The translations under genes were made by a program, and so were the position numbers. A DNA stretch of 64,000 bases from VRUE01 sp963715625. Its GTDB lineage: Bacteria; Actinomycetota; Thermoleophilia; Solirubrobacterales; 70-9. The notes under the pieces were generated by a model. It worked only from the letters and a program-made list of their open reading frames with translations. It ran no database searches and was not told the origin of the DNA. The stretch covers positions 2,480,001-2,544,000 of the forward strand of contig OY970260.1 in assembly GCA_963715625.1 (NCBI GenBank), given 5' to 3'. How positions within the stretch are numbered: the first letter of the stretch is position 1; each line of letters opens with the position of its first letter. Shown one piece after another: positions 56,762 through 64,000 of this stretch.

Positions 56762-59482
56762 ATGGCGCTCTCCGATGAGGAGATCCGCCTCAACCTGACG
56801 CACTTCGCGGCGGATTGGGGCGGATACCGGGGGACTGAGCGCGAAGAGGCGCAGACCTTCTGCAACGAGCTTCTCACCTGCTACGGGACGAAGCGCAAGG
56901 AGGTTGCGACCTTCGAGGCGCGAACCGGGGCCGGGGGTTTCATCGACATGATCTGGCCGGAGGTCTGCCTGATCGAGATGAAGCGGCCGAGCGAGGCCGA
57001 CAAGCTTGCCGATCACCGCGAGCAGGCACTGAACTACTGGAAGGACGTCAGCAAGCAGGTGGGTGAGAGCGGGCATAAGGCGCCGGAGTGGATCGTCCTC
57101 TGCGCTTTCGAGCGATTCGAGGTGCTCGACCCAGATGCGGGCTGGGATGAGCCGGTTGACGCGTTCCCGTTGGCCGAGCTGCCGGAGCGGCTCTCGTCAC
57201 TCAAGTTCCTCGCCAAAGCGGATCCGTATTTCCGCGCCTCGCAAGCAGACCTGAGCCGCGACGCCGTCGTCAAACTGACCGACCTCTACGGAGCCTTGCG
57301 AGACCGTCGCGCGGCGGACTTGGACACGCTTCGCATCTTCATCCTGCAGATCGTCTGGGCGATGTTCGCGGAAGACCTCGGCCTGCTCCCGAACAATGTT
57401 CTGAGCCGACTTCTGCAAGGACTGATCAGAGAGCCTCGTCGGTCGAGCGCAGACGAGCTCGGACAGCTCTTCCGATATCTCGCGGAGCCATTGCCGCGAC
57501 CGGCCAAGGGGAGTATCTACGAGGGAACACCACATGCCAACGGCGGGCTGTTCGAACATCCCACGCAAGTACATCTGGAAGTCGACGAGCTCGAGACGCT
57601 GCTCGAGGTTTGCAATCTCGACTGGCATCAGGTCGAGCCGGCGATCTTCGGGACGATCCTCCAAGGCGCACTGGGCAGGGACAAGCAGTGGGCACTCGGC
57701 GCGCACTACACGTCGGAGGCGGACATCATGAAGGTGGTCGGTCCCACGGTTGCCGAGCCGTGGATGGAACGAATCAAGAAGCTCTCAAGTGCGGCCGATG
57801 CCGAACAGGCGTGGCGCGACTTGATGGCCTACATCGTGCTGGACCCCGCCTGCGGCTCGGGCAACTTCCTCTACGTCGCGTACAGGGAGCTGCGGCGGGT
57901 TGAGCTGTGCTTGCGAGAGCGCCTGGCAGAGCTGCGTTCCGCCGAGGGGATCGCCCCGCAGGAGGAGATGGAGTTCTTCCCGATCGCCAACATGAAGGGG
58001 ATCGAGGTCGAGGCCTTTGCCGCCGAGCTGGCACGGGTAACGCTCTGGATGGGACACAAGCTGGCCTCCGACGAGATGCGCGATCACGGGTTGAGCGAGC
58101 CGACTCTGCCGCTTGTCGATCTTTCCGGAATCCAGCGTGCCCACGCGCTGCGGATTGAGTGGCCTGAGGCAGATGCGATCATCGGCAATCCGCCGTATCA
58201 CGGGTCTCAAAGGATTCGCAAGGAACTAGGCGACGCCGAAGTCGAGTTCCTGAAGGGGGAGTTTGGGATTGGCGTCAAAGATTACGCTGTGTACTGGTTC
58301 CGCAAGGCGCACGAGCGCCTCAAGCCAGGCGGAAGAGCCGGCTTGGTCGCTACGAATTCGATCACGCAAAACCGAAATCGCAAGGCGAGTCTTGAGTGGA
58401 TCTTGAAGAACAGTGGTCTGATTACGGACGCTATTTCCACACAGGACTGGACAGGCGAAGCAGCGGTCGATGTGAGCATCGTGAACTGGATCCGTGAGCC
58501 AGCAATCCTCGGCGAGCAGTTTCGACTCGACGGGCAGCAGGTTTCGAAAATTTCTGCAGCTCTGCTTGATCCCGAGACAGATGTGACCCTCGCTGGGACA
58601 CTGCCCCAAAACAAAGGACTGACCTTTCAGGGTCCTCAGCCGGTTGGAAGCGGATTCTTGTTGGGCTCCAGCGAGGCAGAAGAGCTATTGGCGCGCACTG
58701 ATGCAAGCTATCGCGAGGTGGTTCGTCCCTACATCGTAGGCAAAGACATCACGGAAGACCCGAGGCAGCATCCCCGGCGCTGGATCATCGACTTTGCTGA
58801 CAGGACTCTCGAGGAAGCTGAGAATTGGCCGGCGGCGCTAGACCTAGTGCGTCAGCGTGTTAAGCCCTTTAGGGAAAAGAATCGCCGTAAATCCCGTCGA
58901 GAGAACTGGTGGCTACTCGGAGAGCTCGTTCCTGCGATGCGAGCACGATTGAAGCCTCTCGACCGCTACGTTGGCGGTACTGCAACCGGTAAGCGGCTGC
59001 TTTTCTGCTGGGTAGATTCGTGGACGTGTCCGAGCAACGCCATGAATGTGTTTGCGTTCGACGATGACTACTCAATGGGTGTCCTCTGCACATCGCTGCA
59101 TGGCGCCTGGGCCCGATCTCAATCATCCACTCTTGAGGATCGACTGAGGTACACGCCGACCAGCGCCTTCGAGACATTCCCATGGCCGTCGCCATCGAAA
59201 GGACAGCGCAACGAGGTGTCAAGTAGGTGCGGGAACCTACTCGTCCTCCGTGACGGCCTGTGTCGAAAACGAGATATTGGCCTAACGACCCTCTACAACG
59301 AGGTGGACGAAGGTATGCACCGGGAGCTCAAGGATCTCCACCGAGACCTTGACCTCGCTGTCGTGGCTGCCTACGAGTGGCCGGCCTCGACAGCAGACGA
59401 CCCTGCCGAGTCGAATCGCCGGCTGCTGGAGCTCAACCGGGCGATCGCCAACGGCGAGTTGGAGTACGCCGGCCCCGGGTAA
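56762..59482 (+). CDS. MmeI-type (type IIL) restriction-modification enzyme
   Basis: Single-chain enzyme that methylates adenine in one strand of its site and cuts at a fixed distance. 906 residues in the expected order: N-terminal nuclease with IDMIWPEVCLIEMKRP (D-x9-E-x-K, about residues 61-74), helical linker, methyltransferase with SAM motif LDPACGSGNFLYVAYRE (about residue 361) and catalytic IIGNPPYHGSQ (about 474), then a target-recognition domain and C-terminal tail (about 620-906). The C-terminal half has lower G+C and more A-rich codons than neighbours, suggesting transfer. Recognition sequence cannot be read. Confidence 0.9.
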   Translation: MALSDEEIRLNLTHFAADWGGYRGTEREEAQTFCNELLTCYGTKRKEVATFEARTGAGGFIDMIWPEVCLIEMKRPSEADKLADHREQALNYWKDVSKQVGESGHKAPEWIVLCAFERFEVLDPDAGWDEPVDAFPLAELPERLSSLKFLAKADPYFRASQADLSRDAVVKLTDLYGALRDRRAADLDTLRIFILQIVWAMFAEDLGLLPNNVLSRLLQGLIREPRRSSADELGQLFRYLAEPLPRPAKGSIYEGTPHANGGLFEHPTQVHLEVDELETLLEVCNLDWHQVEPAIFGTILQGALGRDKQWALGAHYTSEADIMKVVGPTVAEPWMERIKKLSSAADAEQAWRDLMAYIVLDPACGSGNFLYVAYRELRRVELCLRERLAELRSAEGIAPQEEMEFFPIANMKGIEVEAFAAELARVTLWMGHKLASDEMRDHGLSEPTLPLVDLSGIQRAHALRIEWPEADAIIGNPPYHGSQRIRKELGDAEVEFLKGEFGIGVKDYAVYWFRKAHERLKPGGRAGLVATNSITQNRNRKASLEWILKNSGLITDAISTQDWTGEAAVDVSIVNWIREPAILGEQFRLDGQQVSKISAALLDPETDVTLAGTLPQNKGLTFQGPQPVGSGFLLGSSEAEELLARTDASYREVVRPYIVGKDITEDPRQHPRRWIIDFADRTLEEAENWPAALDLVRQRVKPFREKNRRKSRRENWWLLGELVPAMRARLKPLDRYVGGTATGKRLLFCWVDSWTCPSNAMNVFAFDDDYSMGVLCTSLHGAWARSQSSTLEDRLRYTPTSAFETFPWPSPSKGQRNEVSSRCGNLLVLRDGLCRKRDIGLTTLYNEVDEGMHRELKDLHRDLDLAVVAAYEWPASTADDPAESNRRLLELNRAIANGELEYAGPG

Positions 59483-59509
59483 GGGTTCCGCTGTGCGGTG
59501 GAGTCAGAG

Positions 59510-60373
59510 TCAGCCGGCGAGTGAGGCAACCGCGTCGACCACCCCGGCGGCGCGGTCTTCCTGGAGGAAGTGCTTGGCGGGGAGCAAGGTGGCGTCGTCG
59601 ACCCCGAGCGCTCGCTGCACCTCGACGCGTCGGTGCGCGTCGAGCATCCTGTCCATCTCGCCCCAGACGACCTGGGCTGGGTACTCGCGCCTGCCCAAGC
59701 CGTCGAAGAAGAAGCGCTCCTTCGCTGCGGTCAGCTCGAAACTGCGCATGATCTTCAGGAAGGCCCGGCCGCGGTCGCCGCGCTTGAGCAGCGCGTGGTG
59801 GGCGTCCACCTCGACCGTCGGCACCGCGGCGCGATCGGCGATCCCGGTGAGGTAGTAGACCTGCCGGAAGGCCGGCCGCACCATGCTCGCCAGCCAGGCC
59901 TCGCCAACGCCGCGGATCGAGAACGGGTGCATCGGCCAGGGGCGGTGAAAGCTCGACGCGTCGACCAGGGTGTTCAGGGCCGTCAGCGAGAGCACGCGCT
60001 CCGGGTTGCGGATCGCCCACTCGAACCCGACCGGCCCACCGATGTCGTGCACGACCAGGTGGCACCGCTCGATCCCCAGGGCATCGATGGCGGCACCGGT
60101 CCAACCCGCGAGTCCGCTCCAGCTGTAGTCGAATCCCTCGGGCCGCTCTGCGAGCCCCAGCCCGGGGAAATCGAAGGCCACCGCTCGCAGCCCCCGGTTC
60201 GCCAGCTCCGGCAGCAGCCGCCGGTAGAGAAAGCTGCTGGTGGGCACTCCGTGCAGCAACACCACGAACTCGCCGTCTCCCTCGTCCCGGGCGAAGCTGC
60301 CCACTCCGGCAGCCTCGAACCGTCGCCCGGCCGCTTCGTGGCGGGCGAGCGTTTCCGCAACGTCCGCTCTCAC
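59510..60373 (-). CDS. Alpha/beta hydrolase, haloalkane-dehalogenase-like
   Basis: A 287-residue hydrolase: FVVLLHGVPTSSFLYRRLLP (oxyanion HG-x-P), AVAFDFPGLGLAERPEGFDY, nucleophile position LVVHDIGGPVGFEWAIRNP where the residue after H is Asp, as in haloalkane dehalogenases and epoxide hydrolases, and a C-terminal KHFLQED catalytic His. GTG 60373 gives MRADVAETLARHEAAG. The Asp nucleophile is the main clue; the halide-stabilising residues cannot be verified by eye. Confidence 0.82.
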   Translation of the reverse strand: MRADVAETLARHEAAGRRFEAAGVGSFARDEGDGEFVVLLHGVPTSSFLYRRLLPELANRGLRAVAFDFPGLGLAERPEGFDYSWSGLAGWTGAAIDALGIERCHLVVHDIGGPVGFEWAIRNPERVLSLTALNTLVDASSFHRPWPMHPFSIRGVGEAWLASMVRPAFRQVYYLTGIADRAAVPTVEVDAHHALLKRGDRGRAFLKIMRSFELTAAKERFFFDGLGRREYPAQVVWGEMDRMLDAHRRVEVQRALGVDDATLLPAKHFLQEDRAAGVVDAVASLAG

Positions 60374-60466
60374 CTGCCAAGCGTCGCACGAATCGTCGCC
60401 GAGCGCTGCTACTCTGGCCTCGTCCTTTAACTCGGGTCCCGTGAGGCCTGGAAGGAGCAAATCGAA

Positions 60467-61021
60467 GTGAGTGAGAAGGTCGTGCTGACGCGCGACGACC
60501 TGAGGCGAACCCTGCGGCGGATCGCCCATGAGATCGCCGAGAAGAACCCGGGCCCCGGGGAGCTGGCGATCGTCGGGATCCACACCCGCGGCGCCCTGCT
60601 CGCTCGCCGCCTCCACGCGCTGCTTGCGGAGTTGACCGGCGCCGAGGTCCCGATCGGCGACGTCAACATCTCCTTCTACCGCGACGACGTCGGGGTAAAG
60701 CCGCGGGCGAGCCAGCCGGTCGTCCACGCCTCCCACATCGACTTCGACCTCGCCGGCAAGACCGTGGTGCTGGTCGACGATGTGCTCTTCACCGGGCGCA
60801 CCGTGCGCGCCGCGATCGATGCCCTCTTCGACTACGGGCGCCCGGAGCGGATCCAGCTCGCCGTGCTCTGCGACCGCGGCCATCGTGAGCTGCCGATCCG
60901 GCCCGACTATGTCGGCAAGAACCTGCCGACCGCACGCGAGGAGCGGGTCAACGTCCGCCTCGAGGAGCTGGACGGCGCCGACGAGGTCGCGATCTCCGAA
61001 CCGGTGGAGGTGACGGCATGA
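60467..61021 (+). CDS. pyrR: PyrR bifunctional regulator/uracil phosphoribosyltransferase
   Basis: UMP-sensing attenuation protein with uracil phosphoribosyltransferase activity, first gene of the pyr operon. 184 residues: LTRDDLRRTLRRIAHEIAEK, IVGIHTRGALLARRLH, ISFYRDDVG, and the PRPP loop KTVVLVDDVLFTGRTVRAA. A strong AAGGAG precedes GTG 60467. I could not identify a complete PyrR-binding attenuator in the short leader. Stop overlaps pyrB start. Confidence 0.95.
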   Translation: MSEKVVLTRDDLRRTLRRIAHEIAEKNPGPGELAIVGIHTRGALLARRLHALLAELTGAEVPIGDVNISFYRDDVGVKPRASQPVVHASHIDFDLAGKTVVLVDDVLFTGRTVRAAIDALFDYGRPERIQLAVLCDRGHRELPIRPDYVGKNLPTAREERVNVRLEELDGADEVAISEPVEVTA

Positions 61022-61980
61022 GGCACCTGCTCTCGATCGAGCAGCTCTCCAAAGCGGAGATCGAGGCGATCCTCGACCGCGCCGAGAGCTTCGCCGAGGT
61101 CGGCCGGCGCGACATCAAGAAGGTGCCGACCCTGCGCGGCCGCACCGTCGTCACCCTCTTCTACGAGTCGAGCACGCGCACCAGCTCCTCCTTCGAGCTG
61201 GCGGCGAAGCGCCTCTCGGCCGACCTGGTCTCGGTCAAGGCGGCGGGCTCCTCGGTCGACAAGGGCGAGTCGCTGAAGGACACGGTCGCCACGCTCTCCG
61301 CCTACGAACCGGCGGCGATCGTGATCCGCCACCCGCACGCCGGCGCCGCCCAGCTCGTCGCCGGCTGGGCCGACGCCGCGGTCGTCAACGCCGGCGACGG
61401 CAAGCACGAGCACCCGAGCCAGGCCCTGCTCGACGTCTACACGCTGCGCCGCCGGCTCGACTCGCTGGAGGGGAAACGGATCTGGATCGTCGGCGACGTG
61501 CTGCACAGCCGCGTCGCCCGCTCCAACCTGATCGCCTTCAAGGCGATGGGGGCTGAGCTGACCGTGTGCGGGCCGCCGGCGCTGATCCCGCGCGGCCTGG
61601 AGGAGCTCGGCTGCGAGGTCGAGCACTCACTGGACCGCCTGGGCGAGGCCGACGTCGTCTATGCCCTGCGCCTCCAGCACGAGCGGATGGCGGAGAGCTT
61701 CGTCCCCTCGCTGCGGGAGTACGCCGCCCATTTCCAGATCGACTCGCGCCGGCTCGGCAAACGCCAGCTGCTGATGCATCCCGGCCCGGTCAACCGCGGC
61801 GTCGAGCTCTCCGGCGAGGTGATCGACTCGCCGCAGTCGCTGATCGCCGAGCAGGTCGCCTCCGGCCTCGTGGTGCGGATGGCGATCCTCTACGAGCTGC
61901 TCGCTTCCAGCGACGACGAGTCGGCCCCGGCGGCCGGCAACGGCGCCAGGCGACCAACCGCGATCGGGCAGCCCGCATGA
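61018..61980 (+). CDS. pyrB: Aspartate carbamoyltransferase catalytic subunit
   Basis: Second step of UMP synthesis: carbamoyl phosphate plus aspartate. 320 residues: carbamoyl-phosphate site FYESSTRTSSSFELAAKRL, the HPSQALLDVYTLRRRLD block, VGDVLHSRVARSNLIAFKAM and the aspartate-domain MHPGPVNRGVELSGEVID. A Ser/Ala-rich tail follows residue 298. ATGA overlaps at both ends. Confidence 0.97.
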   Translation: MRHLLSIEQLSKAEIEAILDRAESFAEVGRRDIKKVPTLRGRTVVTLFYESSTRTSSSFELAAKRLSADLVSVKAAGSSVDKGESLKDTVATLSAYEPAAIVIRHPHAGAAQLVAGWADAAVVNAGDGKHEHPSQALLDVYTLRRRLDSLEGKRIWIVGDVLHSRVARSNLIAFKAMGAELTVCGPPALIPRGLEELGCEVEHSLDRLGEADVVYALRLQHERMAESFVPSLREYAAHFQIDSRRLGKRQLLMHPGPVNRGVELSGEVIDSPQSLIAEQVASGLVVRMAILYELLASSDDESAPAAGNGARRPTAIGQPA

Positions 61981-63323
61981 GCCTGGGCCGGCTGGAGATG
62001 CGCTCTGGAGAGAGCGCCGACCTGGTCCTGCGCGGCGCCACCGTGCTCGACCCCGTCGCCGGGATCGAGGGCAGCCACGACATCGTGATCCGAAACGGCT
62101 CGATCGCTGAGCTGGCAACGCCCGGATCGGCCGGCGCGGCGGGCCTGGAGGAGATCGACGCGACCGGCCTGCATGCCTTCCCCGCCTTCTTCGACCCGCA
62201 CGTCCACCTGCGCACTCCGGGCCAGGAGCACAAGGAGGACATCGAGACCGGGAGCCGCGCCGCCGCCGCGGGCGGCTACTGCGGCGTTCTGGCGATGGCG
62301 AACACCGACCCGCCGGTCTCCACCCCCGCCGATGTCGAGGCGCTGCGCGAGGACGCCCGCACGGGGGCATCGGCCAGGGTCGGCTTCCTCGCCACCGTCA
62401 CCGCCGGGATGAGAGGCGAGGAGCTGACCGAGATGGCCTCCCTGCGCGATGCCGGCGCGGTCGGCTTCAGCGACGACGGGCTCCCGATCTGCAGCGCCCG
62501 CATGCTGCGGCGCGCGCTCCAGTACCAGCGCCTCTGCGGCGGCACGATCGCCCTGCACGAGGAGGACCCGGATCTTTCCGGGAGCGGCGTCATGCACGAG
62601 GGACCGGCCTCGGCTGCGCTCGGCCTCGACGGCATCCCCTCGGTTTCCGAGTCGACGATGATCGCCCGCGACACCGCCCTCGCCGGCTACGAGGGCGGGC
62701 GGATCCACGTCCAGCACCTCTCGGCAACCGAGTCGGTCGAGGTCGTGCGCCGGGCCAAGCAGGCGGGAGTGCAGATCAGCTGCGAGGCGTCGCCGCACCA
62801 CCTCTGCCTCACCGACGAGGCGGTGCGCAGCCTCGACCCCCACCGCTTCAAGATGAACCCGCCGCTGCGCTCCGAGGCCGATCGCCAGGCGCTGATCGAG
62901 GGCCTGCGCGACGGGACGATCGACTGCGTCGCCACCGACCACGCCCCGCACGCCCCGGAGGAAAAGGAGGTCCCGTTCGAGCAGGCGGCGATGGGGGTGA
63001 CCGGCCTGGAGACCGCCTTCGCCGCCCTGCACACCGAGCTCGTGCTTCCCGGCGTGCTCGACCTCGGCCTCCTGGTCGAGCGGATGTCCGCCGGCGCCGC
63101 CCCCTTCGACGTCGAGCGCTCCTCGCTCGCCCTGGGCAGCGAGGCGAACATCGCCCTCTGCGACCTCTCGGCGGAGTGGACGGTGGGGGAGAACGGCTAC
63201 GAGAGCCGTTCCTCGAACTCCTGGTGCGCCGGCCGCAGGCTCACCGGCCAGGTCGTGATGACCCTCGCCGGCGGCCAGGTCGCCTTCCGCCTGCGAACCT
63301 TCAGCCTGGGAGTAGCCGCATGA
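61977..63323 (+). CDS. pyrC: Dihydroorotase
   Basis: Cyclises carbamoyl aspartate to dihydroorotate. 448 residues, class I type: metal site FFDPHVHLRTPGQEHKEDI, VQHLSATESVEVVRRAK with ISCEASPHHLCLTDE, and final catalytic Asp in CVATDHAPHAPEEK. Overlaps pyrB by 4 nt; separated from carA by a family A palindrome. Confidence 0.96.
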   Translation: MSLGRLEMRSGESADLVLRGATVLDPVAGIEGSHDIVIRNGSIAELATPGSAGAAGLEEIDATGLHAFPAFFDPHVHLRTPGQEHKEDIETGSRAAAAGGYCGVLAMANTDPPVSTPADVEALREDARTGASARVGFLATVTAGMRGEELTEMASLRDAGAVGFSDDGLPICSARMLRRALQYQRLCGGTIALHEEDPDLSGSGVMHEGPASAALGLDGIPSVSESTMIARDTALAGYEGGRIHVQHLSATESVEVVRRAKQAGVQISCEASPHHLCLTDEAVRSLDPHRFKMNPPLRSEADRQALIEGLRDGTIDCVATDHAPHAPEEKEVPFEQAAMGVTGLETAFAALHTELVLPGVLDLGLLVERMSAGAAPFDVERSSLALGSEANIALCDLSAEWTVGENGYESRSSNSWCAGRRLTGQVVMTLAGGQVAFRLRTFSLGVAA

Positions 63324-63335
63324 CCGCCACCGCCG

Positions 63336-63382
63336 TTCCGGTGCGCTTTATGCCATCCATCGCTACACAAGGCGCACCGGAA
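63336..63382. repeat. Palindromic element, family A copy 4
   Basis: Arms 63336-63352 (TTCCGGTGCGCTTTATG) and 63366-63382 (CACAAGGCGCACCGGAA), one G-T and one A-C mismatch. It fills the pyrC-carA gap, and the A of the carA ATG is the last base of the right arm. Confidence 0.85.
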
Positions 63383-64000
63383 TGAGTGGGGGGGAGGGTT
63401 TCCTGCTGCTCGAGGACGGGGCGCGCTTCGACGGGGTGGCTTGCGCCGCTAAGGGGCCGGTGACCGGTGAGGTCGTCTTCAACACGGCGATGACCGGCTA
63501 CCAGGAGTCGGTCACCGACCCCTCCTACGCGGGCCAGATCATCGTCTTCACCTACCCGCTCGTCGGCAACTACGGCGTCTCGGCGGCGGCGATGGAGTCC
63601 GACCGCGTCCACGCCCGCGGCGTCGTCATGCGCGACCCCAAGAACGGCGAGGACGTCGCCACCGCCGAGGGCGGCTGGCTCGACTGGCTCGCCGACTGCG
63701 GCGTGCCCGGGATCGGCGGCGTCGACACCCGCGCCGTGGTCCGCCGCATCCGCGACCGCGGTGCGATGCGGGGTGGGATCTTTCCCGCGGGCACCCCGGA
63801 GGCTGAGGCGCGCGAGCGCGTTGCCGCCGAGCCCTCGATGGACGGCGCCGACCTCGCCCGCACCGTCACCCCGCCCGAGCCGGTCCGCTTCGGGGGCGCC
63901 GGCCCGCACGTCGTCGGCATCGACACCGGCGTCAAGCTCAACATCGTCCGCCAGCTGCGCGAGCGCGACTGCCGCGTGACGCTGCTTCCCTGCACCTCCT
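63382..64000 (+). CDS. carA: Carbamoyl-phosphate synthase small subunit (3' truncated by window edge)
   Basis: Glutaminase subunit that supplies ammonia for carbamoyl phosphate. The frame is open from ATG 63382 to the end of the window: MSGGEGFLLLEDGARFDGVA, FNTAMTGYQESVTDPSYAGQ, FTYPLVGNYGVS, then ADCGVPGIGGVDTRAVVRRI and VVGIDTGVKLNIVRQL, the start of the glutaminase domain. About 206 of the usual 370-380 residues are visible; the catalytic Cys lies beyond the edge. Start codon lies at the end of the palindrome and no ribosome site is evident. Confidence 0.93.
   Translation, partial: MSGGEGFLLLEDGARFDGVACAAKGPVTGEVVFNTAMTGYQESVTDPSYAGQIIVFTYPLVGNYGVSAAAMESDRVHARGVVMRDPKNGEDVATAEGGWLDWLADCGVPGIGGVDTRAVVRRIRDRGAMRGGIFPAGTPEAEARERVAAEPSMDGADLARTVTPPEPVRFGGAGPHVVGIDTGVKLNIVRQLRERDCRVTLLPCTS

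Noticed and set aside
60374..60466. PyrR-binding attenuator in the pyr leader
   Set aside because: Only about 90 nt separate the genes and I could not find a convincing anti-antiterminator, antiterminator and terminator set.
1..64000. CRISPR arrays or complete insertion sequences
   Set aside because: No regularly spaced direct repeats and no intact transposase or integrase gene was seen on either strand.

Overview
The window is a high-GC, gene-dense bacterial chromosome segment. Gene content and style point to Actinomycetota, most likely a Thermoleophilia/Solirubrobacterales-like lineage: a fused SecDF, frequent GTG starts, 4-nt stop/start overlaps, SHOCT/DUF6325-type small genes, and the blocks ruvCAB-secDF-recJ-relA and pyrR-pyrB-pyrC-carA. 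No rRNA, CRISPR array or complete insertion sequence is visible. Both ends cut genes: recO at the left and carA at the right.

Layout. 1-4.4 kb: recO, a dGTPase and dnaG (with a 1-nt frameshift), then an HNH/HTH protein and tRNA-Asn. 4.5-8.0 kb: glycosyltransferase and SDR on the minus strand, then a thioredoxin-fold lipoprotein overlapping an HPt protein. 8.06-10.5 kb: an accessory hot spot anchored on a tRNA with CAT anticodon. The tRNA 3' half recurs twice downstream, each time behind the same ~110-bp tail, which delimits small cassettes carrying an MNT-HEPN toxin-antitoxin pair and a NYN-domain nuclease, followed by a broken DUF4160 gene. 10.7-15.5 kb: HMG-CoA reductase diverging from two phasin-like genes, an IS110-like remnant, a serine hydrolase, and a nucleotidyltransferase fused by decay to a VapC tail. 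15.5-27 kb: mostly secreted, membrane and small unknown proteins, a P450, a degenerate GGDEF/HD-GYP protein, a zincin and a PIG-L deacetylase. 27-31 kb: RpiR-type regulator and pdxS-pdxT-aminopeptidase, bracketed by a 92-bp repeat family. 31-43 kb: the housekeeping core yebC, ruvCAB, secDF, recJ and relA (with a 1-nt frameshift). 43-48 kb: minus-strand lipid kinase, MBL hydrolase, phosphomannomutase, HIT and CorA. 48.4-52 kb: a complete SAM-I riboswitch with terminator and antiterminator ahead of a threonine-synthase-like enzyme and a sulfur-carrier protein, then a CDP-glucose pathway pair. 52-60 kb: VapBC, SRAP protein, hydrolases, tRNA-Arg, RNase Z and a MmeI-type restriction-modification enzyme. 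60.5-64 kb: pyrimidine operon.

The most striking feature that gene annotation does not explain is the density of long-armed intergenic palindromes. At least three recurrent families occur: 4, 3 and 2 copies with arms or whole elements conserved. Three further single copies of similar architecture are present. Several sit inside operons, start exactly at a stop codon or supply the next start codon, and their paired arms vary together, so the fold rather than the sequence seems to be kept.

Two systems stand out functionally. One is the SAM-controlled pair that probably makes homocysteine from O-phosphohomoserine using a protein thiocarboxylate as sulfur donor (MetM/MetO type). The other is the tandem tRNA-anchored cassettes with toxin/nuclease cargo and no remaining integrase. 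All family assignments come from reading motifs by eye; no database search was possible.
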